From the NCBI GenBank assembly GCA_052093225.1, contig JBQDDG010000009.1:16250-80249 (forward strand): DNA of 64,000 nucleotides. The letters run 5' to 3'. Numbering within the stretch: the first letter of the stretch is position 1; each line of letters begins with the position of its first letter. Positions 7,676-15,628 of this stretch are shown piece after piece. Origin of the DNA: JB111 sp052093225 (GTDB taxonomy: Bacteria; Actinomycetota; Actinomycetes; Actinomycetales; Actinomycetaceae). A program made the position numbers and the translations under genes. The notes under the pieces were generated by a model. It saw nothing but the letters and a program-made list of their open reading frames with translations. It was not told the origin of the DNA and searched no databases.

Positions 7676-9193
7676 GTGACGACGAGCGAGACCCCGACGA
7701 CGGAGCCCACGACCGACGAGACGGGCACCTGGGGGCCGCCCCCGTTCCCCGAGCCGCCGGAGCGGGGCGAGGTCGACGTCGTCGCCGGCCGCGCGGTCTT
7801 CTGGTCGCCGGACACGGCGCTCCGCGCGGGCAGCGTCGTCCTCGGCGGCTCCCCGTTCTCGGTCACAGTGGTGCCCGACCAGTGGCGCGACTTCGCCCGG
7901 CGCGCCCATGGGCTCGGCGCCGCGGGCCTCACCGCCGCCGACGACACCGAGCGCGCCGCGGCCCGCTTCCTCCTCGACCTCGGCATCCTCCACCCGCTGC
8001 CCGTGCCCCACGGCGAGGTCACCGACGTCGAGGTCGTCATCCCGATGTACGGCGACCCGACGCTGCTCGACCCGCTGCTGGTCTCGCTCGCCGTCGAGGG
8101 CCACCCGGTCACCGTCGTCGACGACGCCACCCCGGACCCGGACCACGCCGCCCGGATCGAGGAGATCACCTCGAGGCATGGCGCGCGCCTCCTCCGCCAC
8201 GACGTCAACCAGGGACCGGGCGGCGCGCGGAACACGGGCTTCGCCGCCACCAGCGCCCCGTTCGTCGCCTTCATCGACTCCGACGCCCGTGCGAGCGACG
8301 ACTGGATCGCGCGCCTGCGCCCCATGCTCGACGACGAGCGGCTCGGTGCCGTCGGTCCCCGCGTCCGCCCGCGCTTCGACGGCGAGAGCTCGATCAAGCT
8401 CTACGAGGAGACGCGCTCCGAGATCGACATGGGCCCGACCCCCAGCCGCGTCGTCCACGGCGTGATGGTCGGCTGGCTGCCGAGCGCCGCCGTCCTCGTG
8501 CGCCGCAGCGCCGTCACCGACCCGCCCTTCGAGCCCGGCATGCGCATCGGCGAGGACGTCGACCTGTTCTGGCGTATGGACGAGGCCGGCTGGAACGTCC
8601 TGTACGCGCCCGACGTCGTCGTGCACCACGAGGTCCGCGACACGTGGAAGGCCTTCATGGGCCGCCGCGCCGGCTACGGCACCTCCGCCGCGCCGCTCGA
8701 GCAGCGCCACCCGCGCAGGCTCACCCCCGCCTCGCCCACACTGTCCGGTCTCGCAGTCATCGGCCTGGCCTCGACCGGCCACCGGTGGCTCGCCGCCGGC
8801 GTCGCCGGGTACGAGCTCGCGCGCCAGCGGGCCAGCCTGCCGGACGAGGTCCCGATGAGCGTCGTCGCCGAGATGGCCGGGCGCCAGATCTGGTCCGACG
8901 GCTTCTGGACCGGCCACCTGCTGCGCCGCGACTGGTGGCCGGTCGGCTGGGCCGTCCTCGCCTCGACGCCCAGGTCGTCGCTCGCACGAGGCGTCGCCGC
9001 GGCCATGATGTGGGAGCCCGTGCGCGACCACATCCTCCGCCCGACCCGGCTCGGTCCCGTCCGCAGCCTCGCCATGCGCCTGCTCGACGACGCCTCCTAC
9101 GGCACCGGCGTCATCACCAACGCGATCCGGCAGGGCGTACCGAACGTCGTCACGCCGCGCCCACGCATCCCCTGGTGGCCGCGTCGGAGGTGA
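7676..9193 (+). CDS. mftF: MftF-like mycofactocin glycosyltransferase (family 2)
   Basis: From GTG 7676 (GGAG 6 bp upstream) the protein is 505 aa. The fold is GT-A, family 2: VEVVIPMYGD, VTVVDDAT, a GPGGARNTG loop, FIDSDA (metal-binding DxD equivalent), then GEDVDLFWRMDEAGW and VHHEVRDTWKAFMGRRAGYGTSAAPL. The N-terminal LGGSP segment and the C-terminal LLDDASYGTGV element are typical of MftF (compare M. tuberculosis Rv0696). MftF adds beta-1,4-linked glucoses to premycofactocin, a peptide-derived redox cofactor. No mftA-E or MftG gene lies nearby; the neighbours are a T7SS-like pair and hisC. It may act at a distance on mycofactocin or glycosylate something else. Confidence 0.82.
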   Translation: MTTSETPTTEPTTDETGTWGPPPFPEPPERGEVDVVAGRAVFWSPDTALRAGSVVLGGSPFSVTVVPDQWRDFARRAHGLGAAGLTAADDTERAAARFLLDLGILHPLPVPHGEVTDVEVVIPMYGDPTLLDPLLVSLAVEGHPVTVVDDATPDPDHAARIEEITSRHGARLLRHDVNQGPGGARNTGFAATSAPFVAFIDSDARASDDWIARLRPMLDDERLGAVGPRVRPRFDGESSIKLYEETRSEIDMGPTPSRVVHGVMVGWLPSAAVLVRRSAVTDPPFEPGMRIGEDVDLFWRMDEAGWNVLYAPDVVVHHEVRDTWKAFMGRRAGYGTSAAPLEQRHPRRLTPASPTLSGLAVIGLASTGHRWLAAGVAGYELARQRASLPDEVPMSVVAEMAGRQIWSDGFWTGHLLRRDWWPVGWAVLASTPRSSLARGVAAAMMWEPVRDHILRPTRLGPVRSLAMRLLDDASYGTGVITNAIRQGVPNVVTPRPRIPWWPRRR

Positions 9194-9351
9194 CCCGGCC
9201 CCGCCGGAGGTGACCCGGCCGGCGCCGGGAGCGTCCACCGGCGTCGAGGAGCAACCGGCGAGGCACAGGGATCGCCACCGGGAGCAGCGGCCACGGGGCC
9301 GAGGAGTGGCCACCTGTGCCACGGGCCCGGCGGGGGAGGCATGCTGGGTCG

Positions 9352-10449
9352 ATGCCGAGCACGATCCCGCCGGTCCCCGGCGCCTGGCCCGCCGACCTCC
9401 TGCGCCCCGAGATCCGCACGCTCCCGCGGTATGTGCCGGGCGAGCGGCCCGCGCAGGGCCGCCGGGTCGCCAAGCTCTCCTCCAACGAGATGCCCTACCC
9501 GCCGCTGCCGGGTGTCGCCGAGGCGGTGGCCGACGCCGTCGAGAACGCCGGCCGCTACCCGGACATGGCGGCGACCGACCTCGTCGAGGCGCTCGCCGGC
9601 CGGCACGGGGTCGACCCCGCCTCCGTCGCCGTCGGGTGCGGCTCGTCGGCGATGCTCGAGACGCTCCTCCGGATCACCTGCGCCCCCGGCGACGAGGTGG
9701 TCGCCGCCTGGCGCAGCTTCGAGTCCTACCCGATCGCCGTCCAGGTCACGGGCGCCTCGCTCGTGCGCGTCCCGCTCGACGCCGAGGGCCGACACCGCCT
9801 CGACGCCATGGCCGACGCGATCACCGAGCGCACGAAGGTCGTCCTCGTGTGCTCGCCGAACAACCCCACCGGGCCGGCGGTCACCCGCACCGAGCTCGTC
9901 GCGTTCCTCGAGCGGGTGCCGACCGGCGTCGTCGTCCTGCTCGACGAGGCCTACATCGACTTCGTCACCGCCGCCGACCCCACCGACGGCCCCTCGCTCC
10001 TGCCGGCCCACCCCAACCTCGTCGTGCTGCGGACCTTCTCCAAGGCCGCCTCGCTCGCCGGCCTGCGCGTCGGGTACGCCCTCGGCCACCCGGACGTCGT
10101 CGCGGGCGTGCGCGTGGCGTCGACGCCGTTCGGCGTCTCGGGCCCGGCGCAGGCGGCGGCCCTCGCCGCGCTCGACGCCGACGTCGAGATCCGCAGGCGC
10201 GTCGCCGAGGTGGTGGTCGAGCGCGACCGCCTCGCCGCCGGACTGCGCGAGCTCGGCCTCGAGGTCCCGGACGCCCAGGGCAACTTCGTGTGGCTGCCCC
10301 TCGGCGACGGCGCCGCCTCGTTCGCCGACGACGCCCGCGAGGCCGACCTCCTCGTGCGCCCGTTCCCCGGGGACGGCGTCCGCATCAGCGTCGGCGCGCG
10401 AGAGGACACCGACGCGATCCTCGGCCTCGTCGCCTCCCGCCGGCTCTGA
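9352..10449 (+). CDS. hisC: Histidinol-phosphate aminotransferase (intact copy)
   Basis: A full-length 365-aa fold-type I PLP aminotransferase. It carries KLSSNEMPYPPLP, AWRSFESYP, CSPNNPTGPA, DEAYIDF, the PLP lysine K231 in TFSKAASLAGLR, and the C-terminal Arg344 in DGVRISVG that contacts the substrate. It transfers the amino group of glutamate to imidazole-acetol phosphate (histidine synthesis) and may also accept aromatic substrates, as many actinobacterial HisC-like enzymes do. It is a clear paralogue of the truncated HisC domain at 1472-2344, roughly two-thirds identical by eye. No other his genes are adjacent, so an aromatic aminotransferase role is possible. ATG 9352 was chosen because it matches the family N-terminus. 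Confidence 0.9.
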   Translation: MPSTIPPVPGAWPADLLRPEIRTLPRYVPGERPAQGRRVAKLSSNEMPYPPLPGVAEAVADAVENAGRYPDMAATDLVEALAGRHGVDPASVAVGCGSSAMLETLLRITCAPGDEVVAAWRSFESYPIAVQVTGASLVRVPLDAEGRHRLDAMADAITERTKVVLVCSPNNPTGPAVTRTELVAFLERVPTGVVVLLDEAYIDFVTAADPTDGPSLLPAHPNLVVLRTFSKAASLAGLRVGYALGHPDVVAGVRVASTPFGVSGPAQAAALAALDADVEIRRRVAEVVVERDRLAAGLRELGLEVPDAQGNFVWLPLGDGAASFADDAREADLLVRPFPGDGVRISVGAREDTDAILGLVASRRL

Positions 10450-10570
10450 CGGGGCGCCCGGCACCGACGCGGCAGGGCCGGGGCGGGCGGATCCCGTGCG
10501 CGGCAGCGTGGCCCCGCTGACGGTCCCCCCGTGTGACACGCCCGACGCGGATGCACTCTCGCGCCGTAAC

Positions 10571-10600
10571 CTACACCTGTGTAGCCTACGGGACTGTAGG
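10571..10600. promoter_or_regulatory. Overlapping palindromes upstream of the 2-oxoacid dehydrogenase operon
   Basis: The 355-bp gap between hisC and the E1alpha gene holds one conspicuous A/T-richer patch. CTACAC-ct-GTGTAG (10571-10584) is a perfect hexamer inverted repeat. It is followed directly by CCTAC-gggact-GTAGG (10585-10600), another perfect inverted repeat, giving alternating CCTAC/GTAG elements about 11-15 bp apart. This looks like a repressor operator, for example a TetR- or Lrp-type site controlling the operon, overlapping a promoter. The regulator is unknown. Nothing else is recognised in the rest of the gap. Confidence 0.5.
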
Positions 10601-10804
10601 TAGCTCTCCGGAGGGCATGCGCGCGACCCGCACGTGCACTCCGACGGCTCGGGCCGGACCCACCGATCGTGGGACCAGGCCTGCCGACCGGTCGCAGCAG
10701 ATCCTGCGGCCGGTCGGTCAACCGCCGACCGAGCAGCGCGCCGGGCCGCGTCCCGGACCAACGGGGTCAGCCCCGACGCGACGGACGACCGAAGGAGGAC
10801 CGAA

Positions 10805-12088
10805 GTGTCCGCTCCCACGACGAACGCCCGCCCCGACGCCGCCGCCGGCCCTGGATCCGCCGGCGCCGCCTCCGACGGCCCTACGTCCGGCGGCCCTGCG
10901 TCCGAAGTCCCCGCGCCCCGCGGCGCCTCGCTCGAGCCGGACGACGCCCTGGTCCAGCTCCTCACCCCGGCCGGCGAGCGCCTCGACCACCCGGTCTACG
11001 GTCCGATCGCCGCCGAGCTCGAGGCGGACACGCTCCGCACGATGTACCGGGACATGGTCCTCACCCGCGCCTTCGACGCCGAGGCCACGCGGCTCCAGCG
11101 CCAGGGCGAGCTCGGCCTGTGGGCGCAGAGCCTGGGGCAGGAGGCGATCCAGATCGGGTCCGCCCACGCCCAGCGGCCCGCCGACATGGTCTTCCCCAGC
11201 TACCGCGAGCACGGCGTCGCCCACGTCCGCGGGCTGCCGCTCACCGACCTGCTGCCGGTCATGCGCAGCACGAGGCACGGAGGCTGGGACCCCCGCGAGC
11301 ACAACTTCCAGGTCCAGACCTTCGTCCTCGCCGCGCAGACGCTGCACGCCGTCGGCTACGCGATGGGCATCCAGCGCGACGGCCACGTCGGCACCGGCAC
11401 GGACGCCGACCGCGCCGTCGTCGTCTACCACGGGGACGGCGCCGCCTCCGAGGGCGACTTCAACGAGTCCCTCGTCTTCGCGGCCTCCGCGCAGGCTCCG
11501 GTCGTCCTCATCTGCCAGAACAACTTCTGGGCGATCTCCGTGCCGACCGCCACCCAGAGCCGCGTGCCGATCGCGAGGCGTGGTCCCGGCGTCGGGATGC
11601 CCGCGGTCCGCGTGGACGGCAACGACGTCCTGGCCTCCTACGCCGTGACCGTCGAGGCGCTGTGCCGCGCCCGCGACGGCGGCGGGCCGACCCTCATCGA
11701 GGCGGTCACCTACCGGATGGGCGCCCACACGACGTCGGACGACCCGACCCGGTACCGCAGCAGGTCCGAGGAGGACTCCTGGCGGGCGAAGGACCCGATC
11801 GACCGGTTGCGCGCCCACCTCACCGCGACCGGCCAGGCCGACGACGACTTCTTCGCCGCGGTCGAGGCCGACGCCGAGGCGCTCGCCCGCGACGCCCGCG
11901 CCGCCTGCCTCGCCGAGCGCGCCGACGTCCCGGAGTCGATGTTCGACCACGTCCATGCCCTGCCCCACGCGCAGGTCGAGTCCGACCGCGCCGCGATGGT
12001 CGCGTTCGAGGCGGGCTTCGCCGACGCAGGGGCCGCCGACACGGGTGCCGCCGACCAGGGGGCGACCGACCACCAGGAGGCCCGCTGA
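10805..12088 (+). CDS. bkdA: Branched-chain 2-oxoacid / pyruvate dehydrogenase E1 component, alpha subunit
   Basis: From GTG 10805 (strong AGGAGG 8 bp upstream) the product is 427 aa. It is the alpha chain of a heterotetrameric thiamine-diphosphate E1, decarboxylating branched-chain 2-oxoacids (or pyruvate) for transfer to lipoyl-E2. The TPP/Mg motif GDGAASEGDFNES (210-222) ends with CQNN (237-240) as expected. FPSYREHGV and the Ser-rich regulatory-loop region RSRSEEDSW are present. A roughly 45-residue Ala/Pro-rich leader precedes the domain. It overlaps the beta-subunit gene by one base (TGATG). Separate alpha and beta chains and the downstream E2 favour a BCKDH-type complex over the single-chain AceE used by most actinobacteria for pyruvate. 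Confidence 0.92.
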   Translation: MSAPTTNARPDAAAGPGSAGAASDGPTSGGPASEVPAPRGASLEPDDALVQLLTPAGERLDHPVYGPIAAELEADTLRTMYRDMVLTRAFDAEATRLQRQGELGLWAQSLGQEAIQIGSAHAQRPADMVFPSYREHGVAHVRGLPLTDLLPVMRSTRHGGWDPREHNFQVQTFVLAAQTLHAVGYAMGIQRDGHVGTGTDADRAVVVYHGDGAASEGDFNESLVFAASAQAPVVLICQNNFWAISVPTATQSRVPIARRGPGVGMPAVRVDGNDVLASYAVTVEALCRARDGGGPTLIEAVTYRMGAHTTSDDPTRYRSRSEEDSWRAKDPIDRLRAHLTATGQADDDFFAAVEADAEALARDARAACLAERADVPESMFDHVHALPHAQVESDRAAMVAFEAGFADAGAADTGAADQGATDHQEAR

Positions 12089-13110
12089 TGCACCCCGCCC
12101 CGCCCGCGACGGCGACCACGCTCCCGCTCGCGCGCGCCATCAACGCGGGCCTGCGCGCCGCGATGACCCGCGACGACAAGGTGCTCGTCATGGGCGAGGA
12201 CGTCGGCCCCCTCGGCGGCGTCTTCCGCGTGACCGACGGCCTGCACGCCGAGTTCGGCAAGGACCGCGTGGTCGACACGCCGCTCGCCGAGTCCGGGATC
12301 GTCGGCACCGCGATCGGGCTGGCCATGGCCGGCTACCGTCCCGTGGTCGAGATCCAGTTCGACGGCTTCATCTTCCCGGCCTACAACCAGATCACCACCC
12401 AGCTGGCCAAGCTCACCTACCGCACCGCGGGCGCGCTGAGCATGCCGGTCGTCATCCGAGTGCCCTACGGGGGCCACATCGGCGCGATCGAGCACCACAG
12501 CGAGTCGCCGGAGGCGTTGTTCGCCCACACGGCGGGCCTGCGGATCGTCACCCCGGCCAACGCCGCCGACGGCTACGCGATGATCCAGCAGGCCATCGCC
12601 TCGCCGGACCCGGTGCTCTTCCTCGAGCCGAAGTCGCGGTACTGGGAGAAGGGGCCGGTCGAGCTGGACGCGCCGGTCGACCTCTCCGGCGACGCGCTGA
12701 CGAAGGACCTGCACGCCGCGCGCGTGGTGCGCCCCGGCACCGACCTGACGGTCGCCACCTATGGTCCAGGTGTGAAGGTGGCGCTGCAGGCGGCGGAGGT
12801 CGCCCAGGAGGAGGGGTCGAGCCTCGAGGTCATCGACCTGCGGTCGATCTCGCCCCTCGACGTCGACGCCGTGGCCGCCTCCGTCCACCGCACGGGCCGG
12901 CTCGTCGTCGTCCACGAGGCGCCGACGTTCTTCGGCCCGGGCGCCGAGCTCGCCGCCGCCGTCCAGGAGCGGTGCTTCTACGAGCTCGAGGCCCCGGTGC
13001 TGCGGGTCGGCGGCTACCACACGCCGTTCCCCGCGTCCGCCCACGAGGCGGCCTACCTGCCCTCGCTCGACCGGATCCTCGACGCCGTCGAGCGTTCGCT
13101 CGCCGCCTGA
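12088..13110 (+). CDS. bkdB: Branched-chain 2-oxoacid / pyruvate dehydrogenase E1 component, beta subunit
   Basis: A 340-aa transketolase-like beta chain that completes the E1 active site with the alpha subunit. Recognisable elements are VMGEDVGPLGGVFRVTDGL (E59-type Glu in the GED motif), DTPLAESGIVGTAIGLAMAG, the FDGFIFPAYNQI segment, and PYGGHIGAIEHHSESPEALF with the His pair near the active site. The C-terminal transketolase_C domain has EVIDLRSISPLD and VVVHEAP. The ATG overlaps the E1alpha stop, which gives equimolar translation. The E2 gene follows after 22 bp. Catalytic residues look intact. Confidence 0.94.
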   Translation: MHPAPPATATTLPLARAINAGLRAAMTRDDKVLVMGEDVGPLGGVFRVTDGLHAEFGKDRVVDTPLAESGIVGTAIGLAMAGYRPVVEIQFDGFIFPAYNQITTQLAKLTYRTAGALSMPVVIRVPYGGHIGAIEHHSESPEALFAHTAGLRIVTPANAADGYAMIQQAIASPDPVLFLEPKSRYWEKGPVELDAPVDLSGDALTKDLHAARVVRPGTDLTVATYGPGVKVALQAAEVAQEEGSSLEVIDLRSISPLDVDAVAASVHRTGRLVVVHEAPTFFGPGAELAAAVQERCFYELEAPVLRVGGYHTPFPASAHEAAYLPSLDRILDAVERSLAA

Positions 13111-13132
13111 GCCCGACACCCGAGGAGCCGAG

Positions 13133-14824
13133 ATGAGCGACCAGCGCCACCAGACCTTCCGCCTGCCCGACGTCGGGGAGGGCCTCACCGACGCCGAGAT
13201 CGTCAGCTGGAACGTGGCCGTCGGCCAGCGCGTCGACGTCAACGACACCCTGTGCGAGATCGAGACCGAGAAGTCGGTCGTCGAGCTGCCGAGCCCGTAC
13301 GCCGGCGAGATCCGCGCGCTGCTGGTCGAGGAGGGCACGACCGTCGACGTCGGCACCCCGATCGTCGAGCTCGACACGCGCCCGGACGAGCCCGATGCGC
13401 CAGACGGTGGTCCGGCCGCCGCGGGTGGCGACGCGTCCGCGCCGGGCGGTGCGGACGGTGGTGACGGCTCCGAGGGCGGGTCCCCCGCGAGCGGCTCTGC
13501 CGGAAGTGGTACCACCCAGGGCGGCGGGAGCGACGCCGTCGGTCCGGGCGACGACGCCGACGGTTCCGGTGCGGTGCTCGTCGGGTACGGCACCCGGCCG
13601 GGCTCGGCCAAGCGGCGTCCGCGCCGGGCCGGCGCTGCGACCCCATCCTCCGCCGCGGCCTCGTCCTCTCCTGCGGCGTCGTCCTCCGCTGCGGCCTCGT
13701 CCTCTGCTGCGGCTCCGTCCGTCGCAGACCGGTCCTCGACGGCGTCGCCCGCCTCCCGCGGAGCCGCCGGCCAGGGTTCGGCCGGCTCCACCACCGCGCC
13801 GCTGGAGTCGCGCCCCACCCCGGCGGGCACGCGCGTGGCTCCGGGGCGGCCCCGCACGGCGCCCGGCGAGACCCCCGCCCCGCGTGCGGACGCGAGCACG
13901 AGGTTCGTCCCGACGTCGGGCATCGCGACTCGTGCGAAGCCGCCGGTACGGCGGCTCGCGAAGGACCTCGGCGTGGACATCGACTCGATCCACGGCACCG
14001 GACCCGGCGGGATCGTCACGCGCGAGGACGTGGTGGCGCACCACGAGCGCTCCGACGTGCAGCTCCTCGCCAACTGGTCCGAGGACGAGCCGTGGCTCGA
14101 GGGCGGCTCGGTCTCCCCGGACGGCCGGCGCACGCGCGTGCCGGCGCGGTCGGTGCGCAGGCGGACCGCGGAGGCGATGGTCCGATCGGCGTTCACGGCA
14201 CCGCACGTCACCGAGTTCCACACCGTCGACGTCACGCGGACGATGGAGCTCGTCGCCCGGCTGAAGAAGGACCGCGAGTTCGAGGGGCTGCACGTCACGC
14301 CCCTGCTCGTCGCCATGCGCGCGCTCCTGCTCGCCGTCAACCGGCACCCGGAGATCAACGCGTCCTGGGACGACGAGACCGGCGAGATCGTCTACAAGCA
14401 CTACGTCAACCTCGGTATCGCGGCGGCCACCCCGCGCGGCCTCGTGGTGCCCAACGTCAAGGACGCGCACCGGCTGAACCTCAAGGAGCTCGCGCAGGCC
14501 CTCGGTGAGCTCACCTCGACCGCCCGCGCGGGCAGGACGCAGCCCGCCGCGATGGCCGACGGCACCATCACGATCACCAACGTGGGCGCGTTCGGCATCG
14601 ACACGGGCACGCCGATCCTCAACCCCGGGGAGGCGGCGATCCTCGCGTTCGGCGCCGTGCGGGAGCAGCCGTGGGTGCACGACGGCGAGATGAAGATCCG
14701 ATGGGTCACCCAGCTGGCGCTGAGCTTCGACCACCGACTCGTCGACGGTGCCCTCGGCTCGTTCGTCCTCAAGGACGTCGCGACGATCCTCGAGGACCCC
14801 TCGATGGCGCTCGTCTGGGGCTGA
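13133..14824 (+). CDS. bkdC: Dihydrolipoamide acyltransferase (E2) of the 2-oxoacid dehydrogenase complex
   Basis: A 563-aa E2 core protein with one N-terminal lipoyl domain (1-80; lipoylated Lys47 in IETEKSVVEL). A very long low-complexity linker (about 85-265) is rich in Gly/Ala/Ser/Pro and includes several Ser/Ala-only blocks. A peripheral-subunit-binding domain follows (about 265-305, VRRLAKDLGVDIDSIHGTG), then the catalytic acyltransferase domain with the His534/Asp538 motif HRLVDG. It passes the acyl group from E1 to CoA; its lipoyl arm must be reoxidised by an E3 encoded elsewhere. The linker is much longer than the usual 20-40 residues and repetitive at DNA level (13650-13720). Confidence 0.93.
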   Translation: MSDQRHQTFRLPDVGEGLTDAEIVSWNVAVGQRVDVNDTLCEIETEKSVVELPSPYAGEIRALLVEEGTTVDVGTPIVELDTRPDEPDAPDGGPAAAGGDASAPGGADGGDGSEGGSPASGSAGSGTTQGGGSDAVGPGDDADGSGAVLVGYGTRPGSAKRRPRRAGAATPSSAAASSSPAASSSAAASSSAAAPSVADRSSTASPASRGAAGQGSAGSTTAPLESRPTPAGTRVAPGRPRTAPGETPAPRADASTRFVPTSGIATRAKPPVRRLAKDLGVDIDSIHGTGPGGIVTREDVVAHHERSDVQLLANWSEDEPWLEGGSVSPDGRRTRVPARSVRRRTAEAMVRSAFTAPHVTEFHTVDVTRTMELVARLKKDREFEGLHVTPLLVAMRALLLAVNRHPEINASWDDETGEIVYKHYVNLGIAAATPRGLVVPNVKDAHRLNLKELAQALGELTSTARAGRTQPAAMADGTITITNVGAFGIDTGTPILNPGEAAILAFGAVREQPWVHDGEMKIRWVTQLALSFDHRLVDGALGSFVLKDVATILEDPSMALVWG

Positions 14825-14852
14825 GTCGGGGAACGGCCGGGGCGGTGCGCTC

Positions 14853-15419
14853 TCAGCCGGTGTGCACCGCGGGCCCGACCGCGTAGCGGAGCACGACGCC
14901 GCCGGTGTCGGTGGGCAGGGCCTCGAGCTGGGTGAGCGAACGTCCGCCCCCGGGCTTGAACAGCGGCGTCCCGGCGCCGAGCAGCACCGGGGAGATCCCG
15001 ACGAGGAGCTCGTCGACCAGCGCGGCCTCGAGGAGAGATTGGGTGAGCTCTGCGCTGCCGAACACGTAGATCGGGCGCTCGTCGTCGGCCTTGCGCCGCG
15101 TGAGCTCGCTGACGATGCCTGCCGTCACCGTGGTGTTCTGCCAGCCCGCCTCGGTCATCGTCCGGGAGGCGACGAGCTTCGGCACCGCGTTCATGTACGC
15201 CGCGATGTCCGGCTGGTCGGTGTTCGTCGGCCAGTGGGTGGCCATGCCCTCGTACGTCCTGCTGCCGAACACGAGGAGGCCCATCTCCTCGCCGAACCGC
15301 AGGCTGAGGCGGTGGAGGTCCTCGCCCCAGATGTGCTCGTGGAGCGAGAGGTCCCAGGGTTCCTCGCCCTCGAAGAACCCGTCGAGCGACATGACGTTCC
15401 AGATGATGAGCTTGCCCAT
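14853..15419 (-). CDS. Dihydrofolate reductase family protein (RibD C-terminal-like)
   Basis: A 188-aa protein of the DHFR/RibD_C superfamily. MGKLIIWNVMSLDGFFEG is the typical N-terminal strand-loop, GLLVFGSRTYEGMATHWP the NADPH-binding helix, and PIYVFGSAELTQSLLEAALVDELLVGISPVLLG the second dinucleotide-binding half. Such stand-alone proteins (YyaP/YwjB type) are NADPH-dependent reductases of unknown substrate and are not the housekeeping DHFR. The ATG at 15419 has a GGAAGG site. The gene is convergent with the E2 gene (28-bp gap) and is preceded by a palindrome and a tandem repeat. Confidence 0.85.
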   Translation of the reverse strand: MGKLIIWNVMSLDGFFEGEEPWDLSLHEHIWGEDLHRLSLRFGEEMGLLVFGSRTYEGMATHWPTNTDQPDIAAYMNAVPKLVASRTMTEAGWQNTTVTAGIVSELTRRKADDERPIYVFGSAELTQSLLEAALVDELLVGISPVLLGAGTPLFKPGGGRSLTQLEALPTDTGGVVLRYAVGPAVHTG

Positions 15420-15438
15420 GACGAGCGCCTTCCGGTTG

Positions 15439-15476
15439 TTGTTCGTACCTGAACAAGTGGCACGGTAGGCATACCG
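15439..15476. promoter_or_regulatory. Inverted repeats upstream of the DHFR-like gene
   Basis: TTGTTC-gtacct-GAACAA (15439-15456) is a perfect 6-bp inverted repeat centred about 28 bp before the DHFR-like start. A second, CGGTA-ggca-TACCG (15463-15476), lies just beyond. Position and symmetry suggest a repressor operator, perhaps of the MarR or HxlR type, but no adjacent regulator gene supports this. A/T content is locally raised, consistent with a promoter. Confidence 0.4.
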
Positions 15477-15515
15477 GTTGCAGGTCGCAATCGGTTATCG
15501 GCTTATCGGCTTATC

Positions 15516-15611
15516 GGTGAGCGTGGAGCCGGTCCGTTCGGTGAGCGTGGAGCCGGCCTGTTCGGTGAGCGTGGAGCCGGTCCGCTGGGTGCAAGTGGAG
15601 TCCGTCCGCAT
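15516..15611. repeat. 24-bp imperfect tandem repeat, four copies
   Basis: The unit starts GGTGAGCGTGGAGCCGGTCC and is 24 bp long. Copies lie at 15516-15539, 15540-15563, 15564-15587 and a degenerate fourth at 15588-15611. It is directly preceded by short TTATCGG repeats (15493-15517). The array is in the upstream region of the DHFR-like gene and just past the 3' end of pcm. The unit length is a multiple of three, so the region stays open in one plus-strand frame, but no coding signal (ribosome site or neighbour) supports a gene. Confidence 0.8.
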
Positions 15612-15628
15612 GGAGGCGGGCGCGGCAC

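Noticed and set aside
15439..15456. LexA/SOS box before the DHFR-like gene
   Set aside because: Actinobacterial SOS boxes have GAAC...GTTC with a 4-bp core; here the halves are inverted (GTTC...GAAC) with a 6-bp core.
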